Shown: positions 1 through 7,184 of the stretch, one piece after another
How the letters are laid out: each line of letters starts with the position of its first letter
Position numbering within the stretch: position 1 is the stretch's first letter
From: Muribaculaceae bacterium
GTDB taxonomy: Bacteria > Bacteroidota > Bacteroidia > Bacteroidales > Muribaculaceae
NCBI GenBank assembly: GCA_022510385.1
Contig: JAFLTQ010000014.1
Span: 1-64,000 of the forward strand
Direction: 5' to 3'
Length of the DNA stretch: 64,000 nucleotides
Translations under genes and position numbers: made by a program
Notes under the pieces: model-generated
Told to the model about the DNA's origin: nothing
Seen by the model: the letters and a program-made list of their open reading frames with translations, nothing else
Databases searched by the model: none

Positions 1-1578
1 ATCCTGTTTTTCTTTCAGAAGAAAACTATTTTCAGGAACGTATGGAAACAACTTAAATCTAAACCGGGAATGACGATTTTATTTATTCTATCCGGTATAT
101 GTCCTTCTTTAGGCGCACCTTCCACTATTCCCAAAGAGGTTGCAGAAGAATTTGGAAGACTTTATATTTATTATAATGGCAGAATCGCACCGATTAATAC
201 TTTCGCTCATGATTTTGCAATGAAGATTTATGGGAAAGATAGTTATAAGGGTCTCTCATCGGAACAAATAGTTGCAGGATGGTTTTTCTTTTATGATGAA
301 TGGAAGCAGGAACCTTTCATAAAAATTAAAGGTGATGAAGTAAAAGAAGCTTTAGGACTGGAGGAGTCTTATGCCCGACTTACTGATTTCGTCGGACCGG
401 AAGGATTTATACTTGACAAACTATTAAAAAAACCGGGTCCGGACTCTAAAAATATATTCGCGGCAAATGAAAAATTTAATCTGATCAGCACTCTTGTCAC
501 TGGTTCAGCTCTTCAAATTTATCCTTTCAAAGATAAGGAGACAGGATCTTTGAAATGGTTTGCTGTTAAAGACAAACCCACAGAGGAAATGCCTTTTGAA
601 CAATGGCTTTTTATCCGGAGCAGTATGGATTTGGTGGCTGAAAAAATTGCCTTGAAAGACTGGGAAGGAGTAAGTGGACTAATAGAAAAGATAAACAAAT
701 ACCAAATAAAGGAAGGGAAAGACCTTCTACCATCACAAAATAAAATCAAGATAGAAATATTCTACAACCGGTTCAATTATGACAAACCCTTGGCTATGAT
801 TTTTCTGACCTTAGGGTTAGTTTTATTTCTGATTTTCTTATCACGTTTTATTTCCGGGGAAAATATATCTAAAAGTATTATTTATAGCAGTCTTATAATC
901 TTAATATTGCTTTTTATTTATCTCAGTTTCCGGTTGGGAATAAGATGGTATATTAGTGGGCATCTTCCACTGTCTAACGGATTTGAAACAATGCAGTTCA
1001 TGGCATGGTTAACCATCATTGCTGTTTTCTTCATTTTCCCTTTTTTTCGATTGTCTCTTCCTTTTGGCTACCTAATTTGTGGCTTTACCTTGCTTGTGGC
1101 TATGATGGGTGAATCATCGCCACAAATCACTAATCTAATGCCGGTTTTGCAGTCACCCCTCTTAAGTATTCATGTGATGGTGATCATGTTGGCTTATACA
1201 CTTTTATTTCTGATAATGTTGAATGGCTTGACAGGACTTTTGATAGGGTTATCTAATAGAAGTATTGAAAAAACAGTTTTTCTTCAGAACATAAGTCATA
1301 TGATGTTATATCCGGCTGTTTTCTTATTGGTAATAGGAATTTTTATTGGAGCGGTCTGGGCCAACGTGTCTTGGGGAAGATATTGGGGATGGGATCCTAA
1401 AGAAGTCTGGGCGTTGATAACATTTCTTATCTATACTCTTCCTCTTCATTCTATCTCATTATCAAGGTTTAGAAAACCGATTTTCTTTCATTCCTATATG
1501 GTTTTCGCATTTCTTTCTGTTGTTATAACTTATTTCGGAGTCAACTTCTTTTTAGGAGGCATGCATTCCTATGCCTGA
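1..1578 (+). CDS. ccsA: Cytochrome c biogenesis protein CcsA (ResB/CcsA-type), 5' end outside window
   Basis: Membrane protein of system II cytochrome c maturation, which carries heme across the membrane and joins it to apocytochrome c. The frame is open from base 1 through the track start at 70, so the ATG at 70 is internal and the gene is cut by the window edge. The visible part has a periplasmic stretch with YNGRIAPINTFA, a helix near residue 245, and about six further helices. The C-terminal half holds the tryptophan-rich heme-handling signature WGRYWGWDPKEVWAL and a histidine near the end (LPLHSI). Bacteroidales usually carry ResB-like and CcsA parts in one long protein, which fits the length beyond the edge. 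A convergent trkH follows; repeat R1 lies between them. Family identity is secure, upstream extent unknown. Confidence 0.9.
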   Translation: MLFFFQKKTIFRNVWKQLKSKPGMTILFILSGICPSLGAPSTIPKEVAEEFGRLYIYYNGRIAPINTFAHDFAMKIYGKDSYKGLSSEQIVAGWFFFYDEWKQEPFIKIKGDEVKEALGLEESYARLTDFVGPEGFILDKLLKKPGPDSKNIFAANEKFNLISTLVTGSALQIYPFKDKETGSLKWFAVKDKPTEEMPFEQWLFIRSSMDLVAEKIALKDWEGVSGLIEKINKYQIKEGKDLLPSQNKIKIEIFYNRFNYDKPLAMIFLTLGLVLFLIFLSRFISGENISKSIIYSSLIILILLFIYLSFRLGIRWYISGHLPLSNGFETMQFMAWLTIIAVFFIFPFFRLSLPFGYLICGFTLLVAMMGESSPQITNLMPVLQSPLLSIHVMVIMLAYTLLFLIMLNGLTGLLIGLSNRSIEKTVFLQNISHMMLYPAVFLLVIGIFIGAVWANVSWGRYWGWDPKEVWALITFLIYTLPLHSISLSRFRKPIFFHSYMVFAFLSVVITYFGVNFFLGGMHSYA

Positions 1579-1587
1579 ATAAAAAAT

Positions 1588-1639
1588 AAGTGACATCGGG
1601 AATTCCGGTGCCACCCTTCACTATGCTTTTGCCGCGACC
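1588..1639. repeat. Intergenic hairpin repeat R1, copy a
   Basis: Starts ten bases after the ccsA stop. It reads AAGTGACATCGG, a short AT spacer, then CCGGTGCCACCCTT and CTTTTGCCGCGACC. The first two blocks are imperfect inverted repeats. On the minus strand the hairpin is followed by a T-rich run, so it could end trkH transcripts. Related copies lie at 11789, 17034 and 39562. Confidence 0.7.
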
Positions 1640-1740
1640 AATCTGATCTATTCCATAAACCTTTAAATTATTTAAATATTCAATTTTAATTTTTAAAATT
1701 TGGGGTTTGTTTCTTCTTTTATAAATCTTTATCAAATATT

Positions 1741-3237
1741 TTACCTTTTCCAAAATGCAGGCGTAACAAGCATAATTAGAGCAAATATTTCAAGACGTCC
1801 CGCAAGCATTAAAAAAGACATGACCCATTTCCCGATGTTGGGGAGGAAATCGTATGAACCCGTAACTCCTGTTACCCCCGACCCTAAGCCGTTGTTGGAA
1901 ACACAGGAAATCGAAGAAAAGAAAGCATCAACTATTGGAAAATCAAGAGCGGAAAGCAATATGCCTCCAAATAATATGAGGCCTGTGTAAATAAGAATGA
2001 ATGCTATTATCTCATTTGTGTTCTCAGGAGTTATAATCTGATCATTCACCCTTATTGCTTTCAAGCTTCGAGGCGAAACGGATCTTTTCATCTCAACTTT
2101 AAAATTCTTAAAAAGATATACCAGTCGATCAAGTTTTGCTCCCCCTGTTGTAGATCCGGCACAAGCACCAAAATACATCATTATGATGGTAAGAACCAGG
2201 CTTAGTTCTCCCCAACTTTCAAAATTACCTGCTCCAAATCCGGTTGATGTCATGGCTGACACAATATGAAAAATCGGATCAATGGTAAAACTTTGCCATC
2301 CTTTATAATTTCCGGAATGAAGAATAGAGATGATTGTTAAAATATAGTTTAATAATATCAGGAGTAAAAATGCCCTAAAAACATCATTTTTCCATAATTG
2401 CTTTAAATATCCTCTTATAGCTGCTATTATCAGACCGAAATTAACACCTCCTATAAACATGAAGACTGTCAGGACTAATTTGATATAAAAAGAATCAAAT
2501 GCAGCAATACTTTCATTTCTGGTGGCATACCCTCCTGTTGATATGGCAGCAAAAGCATGGCAGACACTTTCAAAAAATGTCATAGGACCAATCCATAAAA
2601 GAAGTATTAATAGAATTGTTAAGGCTCCGTATAACAACCACAAGATTTTTGCTGTGTTTGCTATTCTTGCGCCTATCTTATCATGGGTAATTCCTGAAAC
2701 TTCAGCATGAAACATGAAAACCCCTTTACTATTGTTTAGGGAAGGAAAAATGGCGAGGGTAAACAAGACAATTCCAAGTCCCCCTATCCATTGTGTCATG
2801 GCTCTCCATAATACAAGCCCTTTGCTACATTCCTCAATATTTCGAATTACTGTGGCCCCGGTGGTGGTGAATCCTGACATAGTTTCAAAAAAACCTTCAC
2901 TGATATTTAAATGGGAGGAGCCGAAGATGAAAGGTAACATTCCGTACAATGAAAATAGTATCCACACCATACAGGTAATCATACATCCGTCTCTTCTTCC
3001 GAGGTTGTCACTTGAGGGTTTTATAGCGTACTTTAAAATAACGCCCGATAACCCGGTAATACCAATTGTGCATAGGAATGGAATCCAATCTCTTTCATCG
3101 CTACATAGACAAACCCCAAAAGGCACAACCATAAAAAGAGCTTCGAAAAGAAGTAATTGGCCCAGCACTGTTAGCTGCTTCTCGAAGTTGATTATCTTGA
3201 TTCCGGAGTTCCTTTCTATGGTCTGAATTTTTCTCAT
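1741..3237 (-). CDS. trkH: Potassium uptake protein TrkH
   Basis: Pore subunit of the Trk potassium transporter in the inner membrane. The 498-residue length fits the family. The four pore-loop filters of the SKT superfamily can be read in order: TTTGATVI near residue 125, STGGYATRN near 235, STGFGAGNF near 330 and NNGLGSG near 445, each between hydrophobic helix pairs. The start overlaps the trkA stop by four bases (ATGA type), so the two genes are translationally coupled. TrkA gates this channel in response to NAD(H) or nucleotides. The N-terminal 25 residues are polar and could hide a later start, but the overlap supports the one given. Confidence 0.95.
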   Translation of the reverse strand: MRKIQTIERNSGIKIINFEKQLTVLGQLLLFEALFMVVPFGVCLCSDERDWIPFLCTIGITGLSGVILKYAIKPSSDNLGRRDGCMITCMVWILFSLYGMLPFIFGSSHLNISEGFFETMSGFTTTGATVIRNIEECSKGLVLWRAMTQWIGGLGIVLFTLAIFPSLNNSKGVFMFHAEVSGITHDKIGARIANTAKILWLLYGALTILLILLLWIGPMTFFESVCHAFAAISTGGYATRNESIAAFDSFYIKLVLTVFMFIGGVNFGLIIAAIRGYLKQLWKNDVFRAFLLLILLNYILTIISILHSGNYKGWQSFTIDPIFHIVSAMTSTGFGAGNFESWGELSLVLTIIMMYFGACAGSTTGGAKLDRLVYLFKNFKVEMKRSVSPRSLKAIRVNDQIITPENTNEIIAFILIYTGLILFGGILLSALDFPIVDAFFSSISCVSNNGLGSGVTGVTGSYDFLPNIGKWVMSFLMLAGRLEIFALIMLVTPAFWKR

Positions 3238-4571
3238 TTTCTGAAAAATTTTTCCATCTTATTTAAAGATCCGTTAAGACAGAAAACTATCACGTTGTCA
3301 CCGGCTTGAAAAACAGTGTTTCCGGTAACAATTTCTCCCTTCCCATCTCGTATAAGTCCGGCAAATGAGAGCTCTTTAGGCAATCGAAGATCTTTTACAG
3401 GCATCTTTGTCAATGAAGAGCCTTCCTTGATTTCCATGCGTGCCACCTCTGCATCTTTCATAGCAAAGCATTTCGATGAAGAATAATCTGAATCAAGGAT
3501 AATCTGAAAAATTGAATTGGCAGTGATAATTGGCTTGTTGATGATCGCACCTATATTAAAAGACTCTGCTTTCGGAATGAACTGTTCTTTTTCTACCTCA
3601 GCCACAGTTCTTTTAACACCTTTGTCATTGGCAGTTAAACAGCCCAGAATATTGCTTTCGGAACTATCGGAAAGAGCTACAAAAGCATCACAATTATTTA
3701 TTCCGGCTTCTTCAAGCACATCCTCATCACTCCCATCTCCAAAGATTATTTCAGCTTCAGGACAGCTCTCAGTCAACTCCCGGCATCTTTCAATATTTTT
3801 TTCTACTATAACGAAAGAATATCTTTTCCCCGCGATTCTTGTTGTCAATTCAGCTACTTTGCTTCCACCCATTAGAATCACTTTTTTTATTACACTGTCA
3901 TTCTTCCCTGTTACTGTCTTCACCTTTTCTATACCTTGCTGAACGGTTGTAATATACAGTACATCTCCGGCTACTATATAATCTTCACCATGGGGAATTA
4001 TGGTTTTAGATCCTCTTCTTAATGCCGAAATATGCATATTACGACTCTCTTTATACATGTCTTTCAGCTTAAATCCAACTATTGGAGAGTCTTCGTCTAC
4101 AGTGACAGCAACCATGACTATTAATCCGTCATTAAAGTCATTCCATCCATAACTCCAAGAATGTTCCAAAGCACTGATAACAGATAATGCAGAAAGATAG
4201 TCGGGATATACAACATGATCAACTCCCATATTTTTTATTACAGGGGAATTTATCTTTTCGATGAAATCATATTTATCAACCCTTGCTATGGTCTTTTTTG
4301 CCCCCATTGATTTTGCCAAGGCGCAGGTTACGAGATTCGTAGCGGTATCGGCCGTAACTGCCACAAATATGTCGGCATTTTCTGTATTGGCTTCCCTTAG
4401 AGTCCTGAAATCAATCGGTTGTCCCTGAAATGTTTTCAGATTGAAATCAGATTCAAGAACTGAAAGATGATTTCGGTCGCTATCTACAAGAAATACATCC
4501 TGGTGCTCATCTGAAAAATATTTTGCCAGATGAACCCCTACCCTTCCGGCTCCGACTATTGTGATATTCAT
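3234..4571 (-). CDS. trkA: Trk system potassium uptake regulator TrkA
   Basis: Cytoplasmic gating subunit of the Trk potassium channel. The 445 residues show the duplicated TrkA-N/TrkA-C (RCK) layout. The first Rossmann fold begins with GAGRVGVHLAKYF and has an acidic strand end VDSD; the second starts near residue 230 (LMGGSKVAELTTRIAG) and has VIVEKN. Each is followed by a small TrkA-C beta domain with PIVGFKL and SLTKMPVKDLRL. It is the first gene of a two-gene unit with trkH. No match to TAnnTTTG was found close upstream, though near matches exist around 4775-4800. Confidence 0.95.
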   Translation of the reverse strand: MNITIVGAGRVGVHLAKYFSDEHQDVFLVDSDRNHLSVLESDFNLKTFQGQPIDFRTLREANTENADIFVAVTADTATNLVTCALAKSMGAKKTIARVDKYDFIEKINSPVIKNMGVDHVVYPDYLSALSVISALEHSWSYGWNDFNDGLIVMVAVTVDEDSPIVGFKLKDMYKESRNMHISALRRGSKTIIPHGEDYIVAGDVLYITTVQQGIEKVKTVTGKNDSVIKKVILMGGSKVAELTTRIAGKRYSFVIVEKNIERCRELTESCPEAEIIFGDGSDEDVLEEAGINNCDAFVALSDSSESNILGCLTANDKGVKRTVAEVEKEQFIPKAESFNIGAIINKPIITANSIFQIILDSDYSSSKCFAMKDAEVARMEIKEGSSLTKMPVKDLRLPKELSFAGLIRDGKGEIVTGNTVFQAGDNVIVFCLNGSLNKMEKFFRK

Positions 4572-4873
4572 GTAAAGTTTAATTAATTAAAACATTTAAT
4601 TTTTTCTGTCTTTCCCGGAGTTTCCTAATTATTTATTTACTCCCATCGTAACTTTACCGGAAATAAGATCAAACAACTTGTTTAAGTAAGCCAAAATCCA
4701 CATCCATCGGGCGATCCCAAAAAGTTTGACACTAAATTAATAATTTTTATTGGATTAGGCGGCATTGATATTTTACGGGAAATGCAAAGTTTCAAAAGTT
4801 AATATTCAAAATATAATCTCCACCTATATTTAATAAAGCCGGCAAATTCGACATAATCTTTTATAATTTTATG
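4572..4873. other. Intergenic region upstream of trkA
   Basis: About 300 bases between the trkA start and the terminator of the next minus-strand unit. It must contain the trkA promoter. The minus strand carries a TTAACTTTTGAAACTTTGC stretch near 4785-4800 that resembles but does not exactly match the Bacteroidales -7 element. No open reading frame of note. Confidence 0.4.
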
Positions 4874-4906
4874 TAAAAAAACTCCGGACAAAAAAATTGC
4901 CGGAGT
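4874..4906 (-). terminator. Intrinsic terminator of the NTF2-like gene pair
   Basis: Stem ACTCCGG/CCGGAGT around an A/T-rich loop, followed on the minus strand by an uninterrupted T run. It lies 28 bases beyond the stop of the lipoprotein gene. Confidence 0.85.
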
Positions 4907-4933
4907 CAACTTAGATAATTCTTTATTTTTAAG

Positions 4934-5422
4934 TTATTTTACATGAAAGATTTTGCTTACAATCTTCCAGTCTTTCCCATCTTTTACCATTGAAAACATA
5001 TCGTCAAATTTTGTTCCTCCAAAATCTGAATCAATTGCAACTATGGCCACATCGTCCGAGACATTGCATGCTGTTATTTTATATGATGCAGGCTGGGGAC
5101 AAACTTCACTATTATAATAGTCATAAAGAGCTTGGATGGGTAATGATATAAGAGAGTCATTCTCAATATGTGATATTGTGGCGTTATCGGTAAATACTTT
5201 CTCAGCAATCTTGCTGTCTCCTTTTACGGCTGCATTTATATAGGCATCAAGAGCTTTGTTTATTCCTTCTAATTGTTCAGGAGTGGCATTGTTAAATTTA
5301 CTGTTTCCCATGTTTTCTTCTTTTATTTCCTGCTTAGAGTTATCTGATTTAACGTTTTCACAAGCTGATGTCAAAAATAAGATACCTATGGTAAGAAAAA
5401 TTCCACTTATAATCTTTTTCAT
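4934..5422 (-). CDS. NTF2-like (lumazine-binding-like) lipoprotein
   Basis: Short exported protein of 162 residues. The N-terminus is a lipoprotein signal with a lipobox ending TSAC, a linker rich in N, K and E, then a domain from about residue 48 to the end with the alpha+beta cone pattern of NTF2/SnoaL proteins (helix LDAYINAAVKGD, strand ATISHI, final strand WKIVSKIFHV). It resembles the putative lumazine-binding family, whose substrates are mostly unknown. It overlaps the upstream NTF2-like gene by four bases, so both form one unit opposite the HxlR operon. A role beside the flavin-reductase neighbour is possible but unproven. Confidence 0.7.
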   Translation of the reverse strand: MKKIISGIFLTIGILFLTSACENVKSDNSKQEIKEENMGNSKFNNATPEQLEGINKALDAYINAAVKGDSKIAEKVFTDNATISHIENDSLISLPIQALYDYYNSEVCPQPASYKITACNVSDDVAIVAIDSDFGGTKFDDMFSMVKDGKDWKIVSKIFHVK

Positions 5423-5802
5423 TTCTTTATGGTGTTGGAATTTTGGTTATAGGCTTTAGCCACACATTTCCATTCTCCATTGAGTTTGAGCAATAACAGA
5501 AAATCCGTGAAGTCAATACGGTTTCCCCAATTTTCTTCAAGAACTCTCACCACCGCAACTGTTTCTTCAACTGCAATTACATCTATTCTTGCTTTGAAAT
5601 TCGGATCCCCACCAATTGTGTCGCAATTCTTGTAGAACTGTTCGATAGAGCCATGTTCCAGTTCACCATCCAAAATACCGAAAAGCACGGCATCATCTGT
5701 GAAAAGTTTTCTTGCATGTTCGCTGTTGCCTTCTGCAACTGTCCTCACGAAATTTTCGGCGGCCTTGGCAACTTCATCATATTCCTTAATCTTGTCTCTC
5801 AT
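5419..5802 (-). CDS. NTF2-like/SnoaL-type protein, cytoplasmic
   Basis: A 127-residue protein without a signal peptide. It has one NTF2-like domain: an N-terminal helical part (VAKAAENFVRTVAEGN), an acidic FTDDAVLFGI strand region and a closing strand WKCVAKAYNQ. It is the first gene of a pair with the lipoprotein downstream (ATGA overlap) and is related to it in fold, suggesting duplication followed by export of one copy. It is transcribed away from hxlR; the shared intergenic region carries the palindrome described separately, so HxlR control of this gene is likely. Catalytic residues cannot be assigned. Confidence 0.7.
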   Translation of the reverse strand: MRDKIKEYDEVAKAAENFVRTVAEGNSEHARKLFTDDAVLFGILDGELEHGSIEQFYKNCDTIGGDPNFKARIDVIAVEETVAVVRVLEENWGNRIDFTDFLLLLKLNGEWKCVAKAYNQNSNTIKK

Positions 5803-5823
5803 ATCTTATATAAGTTTTGTTTG

Positions 5824-5831
5824 CAAAATTA
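5824..5831 (-). promoter_or_regulatory. -7 element for the NTF2-like pair
   Basis: TAATTTTG on the minus strand, an exact match to the Bacteroidales TAnnTTTG element, 22 bases before the start codon. The palindrome at 5856-5875 sits where the -33 region would be. Confidence 0.65.
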
Positions 5832-5855
5832 AGGATGTAATAGATTCTCGTCAAG

Positions 5856-5897
5856 TACCGAAAAATTTTTCGGTATAGGAATAATTTTTCGGTATAG
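5856..5897. promoter_or_regulatory. Probable HxlR operator: palindrome plus extra half-site
   Basis: A perfect 20-bp palindrome TACCGAAAAATTTTTCGGTA at 5856-5875, followed by a second copy of the right half (TTTTTCGGTATAG) at 5885-5897, 19 bases downstream of the first. The palindrome covers the -33 region of the leftward promoter and the extra half-site covers that of the rightward promoter, so one regulator could control both. Confidence 0.7.
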
Positions 5898-5917
5898 ACT
5901 GAATGGACAGTAATCTT

Positions 5918-5925
5918 TATATTTG
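5918..5925 (+). promoter_or_regulatory. -7 element for hxlR
   Basis: TATATTTG, an exact TAnnTTTG match, 15 bases before the hxlR start codon. Confidence 0.65.
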
Positions 5926-5940
5926 CAATAAAATTTAAAT

Positions 5941-6303
5941 ATGGCATACGAAAAGAAAATACCTGTTGACCTTGACTGTCCGCTTAGGCTGACAATGAGT
6001 CTTATAGAATCAAAATGGAAATCATGTATCCTTGACGAACTGCGCGATGGAACTCCAAAGCGACCAAGCGATATCCATAAACTATTGCCTGAATCTGCTC
6101 CCCGTGTCCTGGATATTTCATTAAAGGAAATGGTGACTGACGGACTTGTCGATAAGAAGATTTATCCGGAACTACCACCCAGGTCAGAATATAGGATAAC
6201 GGATCTGGGAAAATCTTTACTTCCGATTATTGACTCCATGATGGAATGGGGAAAGGAACATATGGATCTTTTTGAAAAGAAATTTAAAAACCAAAAGCAA
6301 TGA
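5941..6303 (+). CDS. HxlR-family winged-helix transcriptional regulator
   Basis: A 120-residue DNA-binding protein. The N-terminal CP motif typical of HxlR proteins is present (LDCPLRLTMSLIESKW); in several family members this cysteine senses electrophiles or oxidants. The winged helix follows (RPSDIHKLLPESAPRVLDISLKEM, then the wing YRITDLGKSL). Its stop overlaps the start of the flavin-reductase-like gene by four bases, so they are co-expressed. The divergent intergenic palindrome is a natural operator. Inference: it senses a redox or electrophile signal and controls the reductase and perhaps the NTF2-like pair. Confidence 0.9.
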   Translation: MAYEKKIPVDLDCPLRLTMSLIESKWKSCILDELRDGTPKRPSDIHKLLPESAPRVLDISLKEMVTDGLVDKKIYPELPPRSEYRITDLGKSLLPIIDSMMEWGKEHMDLFEKKFKNQKQ

Positions 6304-6962
6304 AGAAAAAGATTGTTAACTTGTTTTTATTATCGTTAGTAGGTTTGATGGCTGCATGTTCATCAAATTCGCAAACCGGAGAGACCAAAGAACAAGAAAT
6401 TTTCGGTAAAACTCAACTTGCTCCTATCGGAGAATTCGAAGAATTCAATGTGGTTGACGAGTGGAATGAAAATCCTTTTGACTGGTTTAAAGGTCAAGGC
6501 CTGTTATTAGCTGTAGGAACTCCGGAACATAATAATGCAATGACCATTGGATGGGGATCTTTAGGGAATGTATGGAGTAAAATTGGTCCAGCCACTGTTA
6601 CTGTATATGTAGCGGAAGCCAGATATACCTATGAATTTATGGAGAAATATGATTACTTCACCGTAATGGCATTTGACAAGGAGGATGCCAGGATACTCGG
6701 ATATATGGGCACTCACTCCGGAAGAGACGGTGATAAAGCTGCTCATCTTGGTCTACATACTCTTTATACAGAAAATGGAACTCCATATTACGCTGAGGCT
6801 ACTTTAGTCTTGGAATGTAAGACTATTTATAAAGCTCCCTTCTTGAAAGAAGGAATGTGTGAGGAAGTAAAGAAATTCTATGAAAACTTTGAAGCAGGAG
6901 TTCATCACATGTATATTGGCAATGTTGTAAAAGCTCTTAAGAGGAAAACTATAGAAGATTAA
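6300..6962 (+). CDS. Flavin-reductase-like (FMN-binding split barrel) lipoprotein
   Basis: 220 residues. The N-terminus is a clear lipoprotein signal: basic start, hydrophobic core and lipobox ending MAAC near residue 20. The rest is a flavin reductase-like domain with the family landmarks GTPEHNNAMTIGWGSLG, YTYEFMEKYDYFTVMAF and GTHSGRDGDKA. Members normally work in the cytoplasm with FMN and NAD(P)H, so a lipid-anchored exported copy is unusual; it may bind flavin without being a classical reductase. It overlaps hxlR by four bases. The cytoplasmic paralogue at 9667-10203 shares the same landmarks, which supports the domain call. Confidence 0.85.
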   Translation: MKKKIVNLFLLSLVGLMAACSSNSQTGETKEQEIFGKTQLAPIGEFEEFNVVDEWNENPFDWFKGQGLLLAVGTPEHNNAMTIGWGSLGNVWSKIGPATVTVYVAEARYTYEFMEKYDYFTVMAFDKEDARILGYMGTHSGRDGDKAAHLGLHTLYTENGTPYYAEATLVLECKTIYKAPFLKEGMCEEVKKFYENFEAGVHHMYIGNVVKALKRKTIED

Positions 6963-6965
6963 TAA

Positions 6966-7000
6966 TTTAAGTTTCGCAAGTTAAACTTGCGAAACTTAAA
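6966..7000. terminator. Perfect 17-bp inverted repeat after the flavin-reductase lipoprotein
   Basis: Arms TTTAAGTTTCGCAAGTT and AACTTGCGAAACTTAAA are separated by one base, directly after the stop codon. Terminator function is likely from position, but no T run follows and the near-zero loop is odd, so a protein-binding or cruciform site is also possible. Confidence 0.55.
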
Positions 7001-7129
7001 TTACAAGATAAAATCAGGTCCAAAAAATCGGGGGTTTTATTACAGGAAAATATCTGCGCGATTAAGGATAAGACTTTATTTTTTTAACTATAACTTATTC
7101 ATAAACTTTTATTAATTAGGATTATTTAG

Positions 7130-7178
7130 TATTTTTGTGGAAATAAATCCTAATTTGTTTTTTAATTCCACAAAAATA
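7130..7178 (+). promoter_or_regulatory. Promoter inside nested inverted repeats
   Basis: TATTTTTG at 7130-7137 matches TAnnTTTG and sits in the left arm of a perfect 13-bp inverted repeat (TATTTTTGTGGAA at 7130-7142, TTCCACAAAAATA at 7166-7178). A further inverted pair ATTAGGAT/ATCCTAAT lies at 7115-7122 and 7147-7154. The right arm therefore carries the same -7 element facing left. Confidence 0.6.
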
Positions 7179-7184
7179 AATAGT

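Noticed and set aside
2714-3226. 170-codon plus ORF antisense to trkH
   Set aside because: Mirror of a well-conserved membrane protein gene; no independent support.
7115-7178. Phase-variable invertible promoter
   Set aside because: Inverted repeats enclose only 23 bases and the -7 element is inside the arm, unlike known Bacteroidales invertons; kept only as a weaker observation.
7137-7184. GTG start of the 599-residue ORF
   Set aside because: It overlaps the last base of the -7 promoter element; the ATG at 7185 begins a clean signal peptide.
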